DNA from: Brasenia schreberi | Lineage: Eukaryota > Streptophyta > Magnoliopsida > Nymphaeales > Cabombaceae | Direction of reading: 5' to 3' | Assembly: GCA_036023115.1 (NCBI GenBank) | Contig: JAYKKT010000079.1 | Location: 17,387,501 to 17,451,500, forward strand | DNA: 64,000 nt | Shown here: in pieces, positions 1 through 11,934 of the stretch | Position numbering within the stretch: position 1 is the first letter of the stretch | How the letters are laid out: each line of letters begins with the position of its first letter | Position numbers and translations under genes: made by a program | The notes under the pieces: generated by a model | Told to the model about the DNA's origin: nothing | The model's input: the letters and a program-made list of their open reading frames with translations, nothing else | Databases searched by the model: none

Positions 1-572
1 TGAGCTTTCACGAGGGTTAGATATTAAAAGTGTGCTTCTATAATGTTCCATATAAACATATGATTTTCTTTCTCCTTTTATTTTGTTGGTCTCTTGTTTT
101 TGGCATTGTTGCTTGCTCTGGAAAGGGATTCTTTGCATTTTTCCGGTTTAAATATTATTATTTCAAATTCTTGAATAGGTGGTTTTAGTTATTTTGCCAA
201 TTAACTTATTGCAAATCTTGGCATGTGTTTCCTCCGATACTTACTTAGTTCTATAACTAAGTTATGGTTAGATTGATGGAAACGATTAGGTTGTCTTTGT
301 TAGTTTGTTTTATCCATTTATATATTTTTATTTGATGGATATGTTTTAAAATTTTATTATGGTGTTATTAGTTCTGACATTGTAGGAACATGAATAGGAT
401 AAAGAAAGCCCTAGTTAGCTGATTCTATTAGGAGTGTTTTCTTTTGCCGCTCAAAAGCATCATCACAACGAGGGGTTCACCGAATTTTGTGGCCTTTGTT
501 TAAATTGTTTTCTCACTGTCGCATCTTGCATCTTTCTCTTGTAAATAAAAACAATCTTGATAGAAAAATATA
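1..572. other. AT-rich intergenic or intronic DNA, no gene seen
   Basis: No open frame of useful length, RNA gene or recognisable repeat was found here. The right edge is the target site of the first LINE copy: the 21 bp at 573-593 recur after that element. Confidence 0.5.
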
Positions 573-800
573 TATAATGTTTGACTATATGTTAACTCAG
601 CCCATGTAAGGGATCACCCTTGCATTGCCGGTCCCAAGCCCGGATAAAGGAGGAGGGTTGTGTGAGGCTTCCGATAGCCAGCGTAAAACTTTGTCGAATT
701 TTTATAATATAGATTAAAAAATTTATGAGCATTGCTTTGGGGCATTCCTGCTTAGCGACGTGTTGCAGAGCCCGAATGCAGTAATAAGTAAGCAAGGGCC

Positions 801-824
801 ACTACATTTTCGCCAAAATGTAGT
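801..824 (+). repeat. Perfect hairpin in LINE 5' UTR
   Basis: The 10-bp arms actacatttt and aaaatgtagt are separated by the 4-nt loop cgcc. Degenerate forms lie at about 884-910 and in copy 4 (about 55312-55420). It may be an RNA structure in the LINE 5' UTR; the function is inferred. Confidence 0.7.
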
Positions 825-952
825 GAATCAATCGTTGAGAGGGTTCTCACATCATGGACGGGTGTGGGTAAAGAAGTTAGCCCCGCTATATTGCCGCCCG
901 AATGTAGTAAAAAAAATTTCAGAGAGGGTCTCCGCATTTTTATTATGGACAG

Positions 953-3780
953 ATGCGGGGGGTAAGGAAGCTAGTCCGAGATAATAAGATTCGTATTGGT
1001 TCTTCGAATATCGAAACATTATCCGGTAAGCTAATAGAGGTGGTAGATACTATGATTCGGAGAAAGATTCATATTCTATGTTTACAAGAGACAAAATGGG
1101 TTAGAGAAAAAGCAAAGGAGATAGAGGATACAGGTTTTAAGTTATGGAACTCAAGTAAAGAAAAGGCTCGAAACGAAGTTGGTATTATTATAAATAAATA
1201 TTTAAAGGATAGTGTAGTAGACATACAATGATATGGTGACCAAATCATGACGTTGAAATTACTGTTAGGAACAGAGGTTTTGAATATAGTTTGTGCTTAC
1301 GCACCCCAAGTAGGACTAGAAGATAGTATAAAGACAACTTTTTGGGAATAGTTAGATAAGGTGATTCAAAAGATTCCACAAAGGGAGATGATTTGTTTAG
1401 GAGGAGACTTAAATGGACATGTCGGTAAAGAGGCATTAGGATGTCAAGCGATTCATGGAAACTTTGGTTTTGGGGATATAAATGAGGAAGGTAGGGAGAT
1501 TTTAAATTTTGCTATGGCATTTGATCTCTTTATAATCAATACAATCTTCAAAAAACGAGATTAATATTTAATTACTTATAAGAGTGGCTTATCACAAATA
1601 CAAATTGATTACGTTATTTGTAGAAAAAAAGATAGAGCGTGTTGTAAAGATTACAAGGTAATTCCAGGAGAAAGCTTAACCACCCAACATTGACTTTTAG
1701 TTATGGATTTACAAATAAAAAAATGGACAAAGAAGAAAAGAGTGCATGAAGCTATTCGGACTAAATGCTGGAACCTCAGAAAGAACATATATTTAAACAG
1801 AAAATCCTTCAAGAAGATGTTTAGAATTATGTTGGTACACCCTGCGACATGTGGAACAATATGACTATACATATTAGGAAAGTGGTGAAAGATGTGTTAG
1901 GGGTATCTAAGGGAGGTGTACCGGCATAAAAAAAAAGCTTGGTGGTGGAGTGAAGTAGTACAAAATAAAATCAAGGCAAAGAGGGCATGTTACAAATTAC
2001 ATTATGCTAACAAAGCTAGTGAAACTTTAGAGGCTTATAAGAAAGCAAAGAAAGAAGCGAAAAAGGCCATGAGTGAAGCAAAAGCAAAAATTTGGGAGGA
2101 CTTATATAAAAACACTCAACTCAAAAGAGGGTGAAAGAGATATTTTAGGATAGCTAGGGCTAGAGATAAGAAAACTAAAGATCTTAATTATTTTAGATGC
2201 ATCAAAGACAATGATGAAAAAATTCTAGTGGCAAATGATGATATAAGAAATAGATGGAAAAACTATTTTTATAAGTTTTTTTGTGAAAATAAAGATGTTA
2301 GTAATAGATTAGAAGAGTTAGCTAAATCAGAAAAATATATAAACCGCAATTCCTACCAACGTATTCAAAAGAATGAAGTCAAAGAGACTCTTAAACATAT
2401 GAAGGGTGGTAAATTGGTAGGACCAGATAATATTCCTATAGAAGTTTGGAAAATACTAAGAGAAATAGGAATCACTTGGCTGACAAGACTATTTAATGAA
2501 ATATGGAAAAACTAAAAGATACCCGAGGAATGGAGAGCAAGTACACTTATACCCATATATAAGAATAAGGGAGACATTCAAAATTGTGTGAATTATCGAG
2601 GTATCAAGTTAATGAGACATACTATGAAATTATGGGAAAGAATTATCGAATGTACGTTAAGACAAGTATCAAGTACAACAAAGAACCAATTTGGATTCAT
2701 GTCAGGCAGATCTACTGTTGAAGCGATTCACCTTTTGAGATGTCTTATGAAATATTTTAGAGCAAAAAAGAAAGACCTTCACATGATATTTATTAATCTA
2801 GAAAAAACTTATGATAGCGTATTGAGGGAGGTTTTTTGGAGAACTTTGGAAAAAAGAGGTATCCCATTGACATATATTAACCTTATAAGAGACATCTATG
2901 ATAGTGCAAAAACATGTGTGAGGACTCATGAAGGAATGACAGACTTCTTTGAAGTTAATATTGGGTTACATTAAGGATCAACTTCAAGTCCATACTTATT
3001 TATAATAGTAATTGAGGAGTTAACAATACATATTCAAGATAAAGTACCTTGGTGTATGTTATTTATAGACGACATTGTATTAGTGGAGGAGTTTAAGGAA
3101 AAAGTTAATAGAAAATTGGAACTATGGAGATAAACATTAGAAAGCAAAGGCCTCCGACTTAGTAGAACAAAGACAAAATATATGGAATGTAAGTTTGATC
3201 ATTTGCTTTCCTCAAAGGATATAGAAATTAAAATCGGCACACATTGCATCCCCCAAAAAGAAAGTGTTAAATACCTAGGGTCAATTTTTCCGAGTGATGG
3301 AAGAATTGATGGAGATGTTACGTATAGAATTAATGCTGGTTGGTTAAAATGGAGAGGAGCATCAGGTATTCTTTGTGATAAGAAGATACCATTAAAGTTA
3401 AAATGTAAATATTATAGAGCAGCAATTAGGCATGCCATATTTTATGGTTCTTAGTGTTGGGCAGTTAATCATCAACATGTACAAAAGATCGTATACATAA
3501 TGAGGTTATTAGAAATAAATTAGGAGTGGCACCAATAGAGGATAAAATGAGAGAATATCGTTTAAGATGGTTTGGACATATAGAAAAAAGATCAAAAGAA
3601 GAACTTGTAAGAATGTTAGAAACACTAAATTTGGAAAGTATTAAAAGAGATAGAGGACGACCACAAAAGTGTTGGAGAGAAACAATAAAGAATGATCTAG
3701 TTTATTGTGAGTTAACTGCTAACATGGCACACAATAGGGATTTGTGAAAACAAAGAATTCATGTATTTGACCCCGTCTAG
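953..3780 (+). pseudogene. LINE endonuclease-reverse transcriptase ORF, broken (copy 1)
   Basis: The product would nick target DNA and copy its own RNA at the nick. Visible blocks in order are the N-terminal endonuclease (QETKWV at about 1090), the GGDLNGHVG block (about 1405), the RT start (NYRGIKL, about 2590), motif A with INLEKTYD (about 2795), the F-x-D-D box (about 3066), and a C-terminal RWFGH...GRP..CWRETI region ending HVFDPV at 3780. Motif A carries Asn where RTs need Asp. Stops interrupt the frame at several places, including about 2514, 2972 and 3131, and there is a one-base gain in the KRG-GERD region (about 2128). All these lesions recur in copies 2 and 3. The 55-bp deletion near 3489 is private to this copy. 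No functional protein is expected. Confidence 0.85.
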
Positions 3781-3995
3781 TATGGGAAAAGGCTTAGTTG
3801 TTGTTGTTGTTGTTTATAATGTTTGACTATATGTTTTGATTTTTCATCTCTCGGGAATGACTTCCACCCATCATTAGTTAGCTGCATTTGTCCATTGGTC
3901 ACTATATAGTTAAGTATTTATTTATTAAGAATATTATAATATGCACATCCTTTTTATTATCCACACGTTTCTTTTCTACTAAATACTAAAATCAT

Positions 3996-6900
3996 AACTC
4001 CGCTCATGTAAGGGATCACCCTTGCATTGCCGGTCCCAAGTCCGGATAAAGGAGGAGGGTTGTTTTAGGCTTCCGACAGCCAGCGTAAAACTCTGTCGAA
4101 TTTTTATAACATAGATTACAAAAATTATGAGCATTGCTTTGGGGAGTCCCCACCTAACGACATACTGGAGAGCCCGAATGTAGTAATAAGTAAGCAAGGG
4201 CCACTACATTTTTAGATAGGGTCTCCGCATTTTGGTTATGGATGGATGCGGGGGGTAAGGAAGCTAGTCCTAGATAATAAGATTTGTATTGGCTCTTAGA
4301 ATATCGGAACATTATCCGATAAGCTAATGGAGGTGGTAGATAATATGATTTGGAGAAAGATTCATATTCTATGTTTATAAGAGACAAAATGGGTTCGAGA
4401 AAAAACAAAGGAGATAGAGGATACAACTTTTAAATTATGGTACTCTCGTAAAAAAAAAAGGTTCAAAATGGAATTGGTATTATTATAAATGAAGATTTAA
4501 AGGATAGTGTAGTAGACATACAACGATATGGTGACCGAATCATGACGTTGAAATTAGTTTTAGGAGCAGAGGTTTTGAATACAGTTTGTGCTTATGCACC
4601 CCAAGTAGGACTAGAAGATAGTATAAAGACATCTTTTTTGGAAGAGTTAGATAAGGTGATTCAAAAGATTCCACAAAGGGAGATGATTTGTTTAGGAGGA
4701 GACTTAAATGGACATGTCGGTAAAGAGGCATTAGGATGTTAAGCGATTCATGAAAACTTTGGTTTTGGAGATATAAATGAGGAAGGTAGGGAGATTTTAA
4801 ATTTTGCTATGGCATTTGATCTCTTTATAATCAATACAATCTTCAAAAAACGAGATGAATATTTAATTACTTATAAGAGTGGCTTATCACAAACACAAAT
4901 TGATTACGTTATTTGTAGAAAAAAAGATAGAGCGTGTTGTAAAGATTACAAGGTAATTCCAGGAGAAAGCTTAACCACCCAACATCGACTTTTAGTTATG
5001 GATTTACAAATAAAAAAATGATCAAAGAAGAAAAGAGTGCATCGAGCTATTCAGACTAAATGGTGGAACCTTAAAAGCGAGAAAGAACATATATTTAAAC
5101 AGAAAATCCTTCAAGAAGATGTTTGGAATTATGTTGGTACACCTTGCAACAAGTGGAACAATATGGCTATACATATTAGGAAAGTGGCGAAAGATGTATT
5201 AGGGGTATCTAAGGGAGGTGTACCGGCACCAAAAAAAGCTTGGTAGTGGAGTGAAGTAGTACAAAATAAAATCATGGCAAAGAGGGAATGTTACAAATTA
5301 CATTATGCTAACAAAACTAGTGAAACTTTCGAGGCTTATAAAAAAGCAAAGAAAGAAGCGAAAAAGACCGTGAGTGAAGCAAAAGCGAAAATTTGGGAGG
5401 ACTTATATAAAAACACTTAACTCAAAAGAGGGTGAAAGAGATATTTTAGGATAGCTAGGGCTAGAGATAAGAAAACTAAAGATCTTAATTATTTTATATG
5501 CATCAAAGACAAGGATGAAAAAATTCTAGTGGCAAATGATGATATAAGAAATAGTTGGAAAAACTATTTTTATAAGCTTTTTAGTGAAAATAAAGATGTT
5601 AGTATTAGATTAGGAGAGTTAGGTAAATCAGAAAAATATATACACCGCAATTCCTACCGACGTATTCAAAAGAATGAAGTCAAAGAGACTCTTAAACATA
5701 TGAAGGGTGGTAAATCGGTAGGACCAGATAATATTCCTATAGAAGTTTGGAAAATACTAGGAGAAATAAGAATCACTTAGCTCACAAGACTATTTAATGA
5801 AATATGAAAAAACTAAAAGATGCCCGAGGAATGGAGAGCAAGTACACTTATACCCATATATAAGAATAAGGGAGACATTCAAAATTGTGTGAATTATCGA
5901 GGTATCAAGTTAATGAGACATACTATGAAATTATGGGAAAGAATTATCGAATGTACGTTAAGACAAGTATCAAGTACAATAGAGAACCAATTTGGATTCA
6001 TGCCAGGCAGATCTACTGTTGAAGCGATTCACCTTTTGAGACGTCTTATGGAATATTTTAGAGCAAAAAAGAAAGACCTTCACATGATATTTATTAATCT
6101 AGAAAAAACTTATGATAGAGTACTGAGGGAGGTTCTTTGGAGAACTTTGGAAAAAAGAGGTATCCCATTGACATATATTAACCTTATAAGAGACATGTAT
6201 GATAGTGCAAAAACATGTGTGAGGACTCATGAAGGAATGACAGGCTTTTTTGAAGTTAATATTGGGTTACATTAAGGATCAACTTCAAGTCCATACTTAT
6301 TTATAATAGTGATTGTGGAGTTAACAATACATATTCAAGATGAAGTACCTTGGTGTATGTTATTTGTAGATGACATTGTATTAGTGGAGGAGTTTAAGGA
6401 AAAAGTTAATAGAAAATTGGAACTATGCTGATAAACATTAGAAAGCAAAGGCCTCCGACTTAGTAGAACAAAGACAAAATATATGGAATGTAAGTTTGAT
6501 CATTTGGTTTCCTCAAAGGACATAGAAATTAAAATTGGCACACATTGCATCCCCAAAAAGAAAGTGTTAAATACCTAGGGTCAATTTTTCATAGTGATGG
6601 AAGAATTGATGGAGATGTTACACATAGAATTAATGCTGGTTAGTTAAAATGGAGAGGAGCATCAGGTATTCTTTGTGATAAGAAGATACCATTAAAGTTA
6701 AAATGTAAATATTATAGAGCAGCAATTAGGCATGCCATATTTTATGGTTCTTAGTGTTAGGCAGTTAATCATCAACATGTACAAAAGATGTCTATGATAG
6801 AAATAAAGATGTTGAGATGGATGAGTGGTCATATAAGAAAAGATCGTATACATAATGAGGTTGTTAGAAATAAATTAGGAGTGGCACCAATAGAGGATAA

Positions 6901-7169
6901 AATGAGAGAATATCGTTTAAGATGGTTTGGACATATAGAAAAAAGATCAAAAGAAGAACCTCTAAGAAGGTTAGAAAAACTAAATTTGGAAAGTATTAAA
7001 AGAGATAGAGGACGACCACAAAAGTATTGGAGAGAAACAATAAAGAATGATCTAGTTTATTGTGAGTTAACTGCTAACATGGCACACAATAGGGATTTGT
7101 GGAAACAAAGAATTCATGTATTTGACCCCGTCTAGTGTGGGAAAAGGCTTAGTTGTTGTTGTTGTTGTT
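3996..7169 (+). mobile_element. RTE-type LINE, copy 2 (recombinant of copies 1 and 3)
   Basis: The copy is flanked on the left by the 16-bp target sequence taaatactaaaatcat (3980-3995), whose partner lies beyond copy 3 at 10524-10539. On the right it is flanked by the target sequence of copy 1 (7170-7190). It therefore has no matching TSD of its own. Up to about 6540 the sequence matches copy 3; after about 6612 it follows copy 1. This is what unequal crossing-over between two resident LINEs would leave. It ends in a (GTT)n tail. Confidence 0.88.
4246..7135 (+). pseudogene. LINE endonuclease-RT ORF, broken (copy 2)
   Basis: The domain order matches copy 1: endonuclease, RT, then a C-terminal RLRWFGH region ending HVFDPV at 7135. 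The F-V-D-D box near 6366 is intact, but motif A again has Asn for Asp (about 6100). Stops lie early in the endonuclease (about 4295 and 4378), near 4739, 5021, 5244 and 5778, at the end of the RT (6275) and near 6430. One cytosine is missing from the c-run near 6550 compared with copies 1 and 3. The copy still has the 55 bp deleted from copy 1. It cannot encode a functional protein. Confidence 0.85.
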
Positions 7170-7350
7170 TATAATGTTTGACTATATGTTTTGATTTTTC
7201 ATCTCTCGGGAATGACTTCCACCCATCATTAGTTAGCTGCATTTGTCCATTGGTCACTATATAGTTAAGTATTTATTTATTAAGAATATTATAATATGCA
7301 CATCCTTTTTATTATCCACACGTTTCTTTTCTACTAAATACTAAAATTAT

Positions 7351-10300
7351 AACTCCGCTCATGTAAGGGATCACCCTTGCATTGCCGGTCCCAAGTCCGG
7401 ATAAAGGAGGAGGGTTGTTTTAGGCTTCCGACAGCCAGCGTAAAACTCTGTCGAATTTTTATAACATAGATTACAAAAATTATGAGCATTGCTTTGGGGA
7501 GTCCCCACCTAACGACATACTGGAGAGCCCGAATGTAGTAATAAGTAAGCAAGGGCCACTACATTTTTAGATAGGGTCTCCGCATTTTGGTTATGGATGG
7601 ATGCGGGGGGTAAGGAAGCTAGTCCTAGATAATAAGATTTGTATTGGTTCTTAGAATATCGGAACATTATCCGATAAGCTAATGGAGGTGGTAGATAATA
7701 TGATTTGGAGAAAGATTCATATTCTATGTTTATAAGAGACAAAATGGGTTCGAGAAAAAACAAAGGAGATAGAGGATACAACTTTTAAATTATGGTACTC
7801 TCGTAAAAAAGAAAGGCTCGAAACGGAATTGGTATTATTATAAATGAAGATTTAAAGGATAGTGTAGTAGACATACAACGATATGGTGACCGAATCATGA
7901 CGTTGAAATTAGTTTTAGGAGCAGAGGTTTTGAATATAGTTTGTGCTTATGCACCCCAAGTAGGACTAGAAGATAGTATAAAGACATCTTTTTTGGAAGA
8001 GTTAGATAAGGTGATTCAAAAGATTCCACAAAGGGAGATGATTTGTTTAGGAGGAGACTTAAATGGACATGTTGGTAAAGAGGCATTAGGATGTTAAGCG
8101 ATTCATGGAAACTTTGGTTTTGGGAATATAAATGAGGAAGGTAGGGAGATTTTAAATTTTGCTATGGCATTTGATCTCTTTATAATCAATACAATCTTCA
8201 AAAAACGAGATGAATATTTAATTACTTATAAGAGTGGCTTATCACAAACACAAATTGATTACGTTATTTGTAGAAAAAAAGATAGAGCGTGTTGTAAAGA
8301 TTACAAGGTAATTCCAGGAGAAAGCTTAACCACCCAACATCGACTTTTAGTTATGGATTTACAAATAAAAAAATGATCAAAGAAGAAAAGAGTGCATCGA
8401 GCTATTCAGACTAAATGGTGGAACCTTAAAAGCGAGAAAGAACATATATTTAAACAGAAAATCCTTCAAGAAGATGTTTGGAATTATATTGGTACACCCT
8501 GCAACAAGTGGAACAATATGGCTATACATATTAGGAAAGTGGCGAAAGATGTATTAGGGGTATCTAAGGGAGGTGTACCGGCACCAAAAAAAGCTTGGTA
8601 GTGGAGTGAAGTAGTACAAAATAAAATCATGGCAAAGAGGGAATGTTACAAATTACATTATGCTAACAAAACTAGTGAAACTTTAGAGGCTTATAAAAAA
8701 GCAAAGAAAGAAGCGAAAAAGGCCGTGAGTGAAGCAAAAGCGAAAATTTAGGAGGACTTATATAAAAACACTTAACTCAAAAGAGGGTGAAAGAGATATT
8801 TTAGGATAGCTAGGGCTAGAGATAAGAAAACTAAAGATCTTAATTATTTTATATGCATCAAAGACAAGGATGAAAAAATTCTAGTGGCAAATGATGATAT
8901 AAGAAATAGTTGGAAAAACTATTTTTATAAGCTTTTTAGTGAAAATAAAGATGTTAGTATTAGATTAGGAGAGTTAGGTAAATCAGAAAAATATATACAC
9001 CGCAATTCCTACCGACGTATTCAAAAGAATGAAGTCAAAGAGACTCTTAAACATATGAAGGGTGGTAAATCGGTAGGACCAGATAATATTCCTATAGAAG
9101 TTTGGAAAATACTAGGAGAAATAAGAATCACTTGGCTCACAAGACTATTTAATGAAATATGGAAAAACTAAAAGATGCCCGAGGAATGGAGAGCAAGTAC
9201 ACTTATACCCATATATAAGAATAAGGGAGACATTCAAAATTGTGTGAATTATCGAGGTATCAAGTTAATGAGACATACTATGAAATTATGGGAAAGAATT
9301 ATCGAATGTACGTTAAGACAAGTATCAAGTACAATAGAGAACCAATTTGGATTCATGCCAGGCATATCTACTGTTGAAGCGATTCACCTTTTGAGACGTC
9401 TTATGGAATATTTTAGAGCAAAAAAGAAAGACCTTCACATGATATTTATTAATCTAGAAAAAACTTATGATAGAGTACTGAGGGAGGTTCTTTGGAGAAC
9501 TTTGGAAAAAAGAGGTATCCCATTGACATATATTAACCTTATAAGAGACATGTATGATAGTGCAAAAACATGTGTGAGGACTCATGAAGGAATGACAGAC
9601 TTCTTTGAAGTTAATATTGGGTTACATTAAGGATCAACTTCAAGTCCATACTTATTTATAATAGTGATTGTGGAGTTAACAATACATATTCAAGATGAAG
9701 TACCTTGGTGTATGTTATTTGTAGACGACATTGTATTAGTGGAGGAGTTTAAGGAAAAAGTTAATAGAAAATTGGAACTATGGAGATAAACATTAGAAAG
9801 CAAAGGCCTCCGACTTAGTAGAACAAAGACAAAATATATGGAATGTAAGTTTGATCATTTGGTTTCCTCAAAGGACATAGAAATTAAAATTGGCACACAT
9901 TGCATCCCCCAAAAAGAAAGTGTTAAATACCTAGGGTCAATTTTTCAGAGTGATGGAAGAATTGATGTTGATGTTACGTATAGAATTAATGCTGGTTGGT
10001 TAAAATAGAGAGAAGCATCAGGTATTCTTTGTGATAAGAAGATACCATTAAAGTTAAAAGGTAAATATTATAAAGTCGCAATTAGGCCTGCCATGTTTTA
10101 TGATTTTGAGTGTTGGGCAATTAATCATCAATATGTACAAAAGATGTCTATGACAGAAATGAAGATGGATGAGTGGTCATACAAGAAAAGACTGTATACA
10201 TAATGAGGTTATTAGAAATAAATTAGGAGTGGCACCACTAGAGGATAAGATGAGAATATGATTTAAGATGGTTTGGACATATAGAAAGAAGATCAAAAGA

Positions 10301-10523
10301 AGAACCTATAAGAAGGTATGAAAAACTAAATTTGGAAATTATTAAAAGAGCTAGAGGACGACCACAAAAGTGTTGAAAAGAAACAATAAAGAATGTTCTA
10401 GTTTATTGTGTGTTAAATGCTAACATGGCACACTATAGGGATATGTGGAAACAAAGAATCCATGTAGCCGACCCCGTCTAGTATGGAAAAAGGCTTAGTT
10501 GTTGTTGTTGTTGTTTGTTGTTG
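7351..10523 (+). mobile_element. RTE-type LINE, copy 3 (dead)
   Basis: It lies exactly 3355 bp from copy 2 over almost its whole length and is nearly identical to it up to the 3' third. The right flank 10524-10539 is the 16-bp partner of 3980-3995. The left flank (7335-7350) is the duplicated, once-substituted version of that target. The 3' end diverges from copies 1 and 2: it ends in an HVADPV context, with a longer interrupted (GTT)n tail at 10497-10523. Confidence 0.88.
7601..10481 (+). pseudogene. LINE endonuclease-RT ORF, broken (copy 3)
   Basis: The endonuclease blocks (LGGDLNGHVG, near 8050) and RT blocks (NYRGIKL near 9247, INLEKTYD near 9450, F-V-D-D near 9718) are recognisable. Lesions shared with copies 1 and 2 are the motif A Asp-to-Asn change, the stop before MPEEWRAS (about 9171), the stop at 9628 and the stop at about 9787. 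Private lesions are an 8-bp loss near 10165 and a 2-bp loss near 10254, both shifting the C-terminal frame. No function is expected. Confidence 0.85.
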
Positions 10524-10539
10524 TAAATACTAAAATCAT

Positions 10540-11440
10540 CCTCCATATAAATATTTTTTCTCTCACATCTCAACATTTCTTTCTCCTCTCTCCCACGATC
10601 TCTCTCCTCCCACCCAATTCTAGCAACTCTCCTCCCTCACCCAATCTCTCATCTGCCACCCAAATTCAACAAAAGTATATTTGATCGGATTGTTTTCTCC
10701 AACTATAGAGATTTCACTTAACATTATTATCTTCTTCACTGCGAAATGCATATTCTTATGAATTTAAAGGAAAAACAAAAATAATCATGAGAACAACAAA
10801 AAAAACCCCAAAAACAACGAAAAATGAAATCAATAAAAAGAAGAGACACAACTTAATAATACGAAAACAACAATAATCATGAGAATCAAAAACAAAAAAA
10901 AGAAGAATAAAATTAAAAAATATATTAAAAAAATAAAAATGAAAACTATGACATCCCAACGGAAGATGGAAGAGATGCGTCTCCCCCAATAGGAGAGGCA
11001 CCCCAAATGGGAGACACATCCGACTCACGTCTCTCCCATTGGGAGAGATGCACATTGGACGCGTCTCTTTGGTAGGAATGCCCTAGTTTTTTATTTTTAA
11101 TTTTGTTTTACAAATCAATCAAAACAACTAAAGAACAAAAAAACAAATCAACAACATAAATCGATAAATCAACAAATCCCCTATGAATCGGCTTTTTTCA
11201 TCCTATTTTTCTTTGGTTCTCTCTTATTTTTTATTTCTTTTGATGCTTCTTTTTTCCATGTTTTGCTAAAAATAGTTGTACATCGAGTAATAGGTGGTTA
11301 AAATGATTCGGGGAGTGAAGGATAGAAGGAAGAACGGCTAGAAATGAGGGCTCAAAGCATATTAACGCATGAGGATAAAGATGTGCTTATTTCTAATAAA
11401 GATATGTTTATTAATTGAATTAATAAGGGATCAAATTAGA
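10540..11440. other. Gene-free AT-rich stretch with small palindrome
   Basis: There is pyrimidine-rich sequence (10555-10660), long A-rich runs and a cluster of tctccca/tgggaga motifs at 10975-11050. The cluster includes one 7-bp-arm palindrome with a single central base at about 11033. No coding signal was seen. Confidence 0.4.
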
Positions 11441-11740
11441 TCATATTGAATTTTGTTATTAATTATTATAAATTACCACCTTTTCCTGAAAATCCATATT
11501 GGTACCAATTTTTCGATATGTTTGAACAACTCTTGAAGTTCGCCTACCATAAGGGGCACCTCCTGTGTGCATGTATGTTTGTGTGTGCAGATGTGCCTAT
11601 GGATATAGAGATTGTTCACGGGGCAGGGCAACAGCCGGAAAAAGGTCCCCTTCTCCATCTCCGTTTAGAAACCCACTCTTCATTCCTATACAGGAACAAA
11701 AATTCCGCTCTTACCCACCCTCATATCTCTTGCAAGTCCT

Positions 11741-11856
11741 TGCAGGGATTTTGAGGAGAATGTCTACCTCTCCTTCAAGATATTGCAGGGATTTTGAGGA
11801 GAATGTCTACCTCTCCTTCAAGATATGGTTCTATGTCTACCTCTCCTTGAAGATAT
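11741..11856 (+). repeat. 43-bp minisatellite
   Basis: Two 43-bp units beginning tgcagggatttt (11741 and 11784) are followed by a partial 30-bp copy beginning atgtctacctct. The open frame across it (11565-11945) is not supported as a gene. Confidence 0.8.
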
Positions 11857-11934
11857 GGTTCTCAAAAATTAGGAATTCAATTGAAAGCTTGAGGAAAACA
11901 AACGTCTTCACAACCAACCTCCTTCGGCATTTTG

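Larger units (their letters stand above)
594..3814 (+). mobile_element. RTE-type LINE, copy 1 (dead)
   Basis: This is a non-LTR retrotransposon with a 5' UTR of about 360 bp, an apurinic-type endonuclease, a reverse transcriptase (RT) and a short (GTT)n tail at 3797-3814 in place of poly(A). That architecture and the lack of an ORF1 fit the plant RTE clade. A 21-bp direct repeat beginning tataatgttt flanks it exactly (573-593 and 3815-3835), which is the TSD of an independent insertion. The copy is almost full length compared with its neighbours. It keeps about 110 bp of 5' UTR hairpin sequence that copies 2 and 3 have lost. It has lost 55 bp near 3489. Confidence 0.9.
3250..9960 (+). repeat. 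3355-bp tandem segmental duplication spanning LINE copies
   Basis: Each unit runs from the 3' third of one LINE, through the unique spacer (3836-3979 and again 7191-7334), into the next LINE. Homologous landmarks keep a constant 3355-bp offset (3979/7334, 4542/7897, 5037/8392, 5529/8884, 5820/9175). The unit ends are approximate because they lie inside LINE homology. Confidence 0.85.

Noticed and set aside
4154..4426. Minus-strand 90-codon frame repeated at 7509-7781
   Set aside because: Antisense of the LINE 5' region; repeated only because the LINE segment is duplicated.
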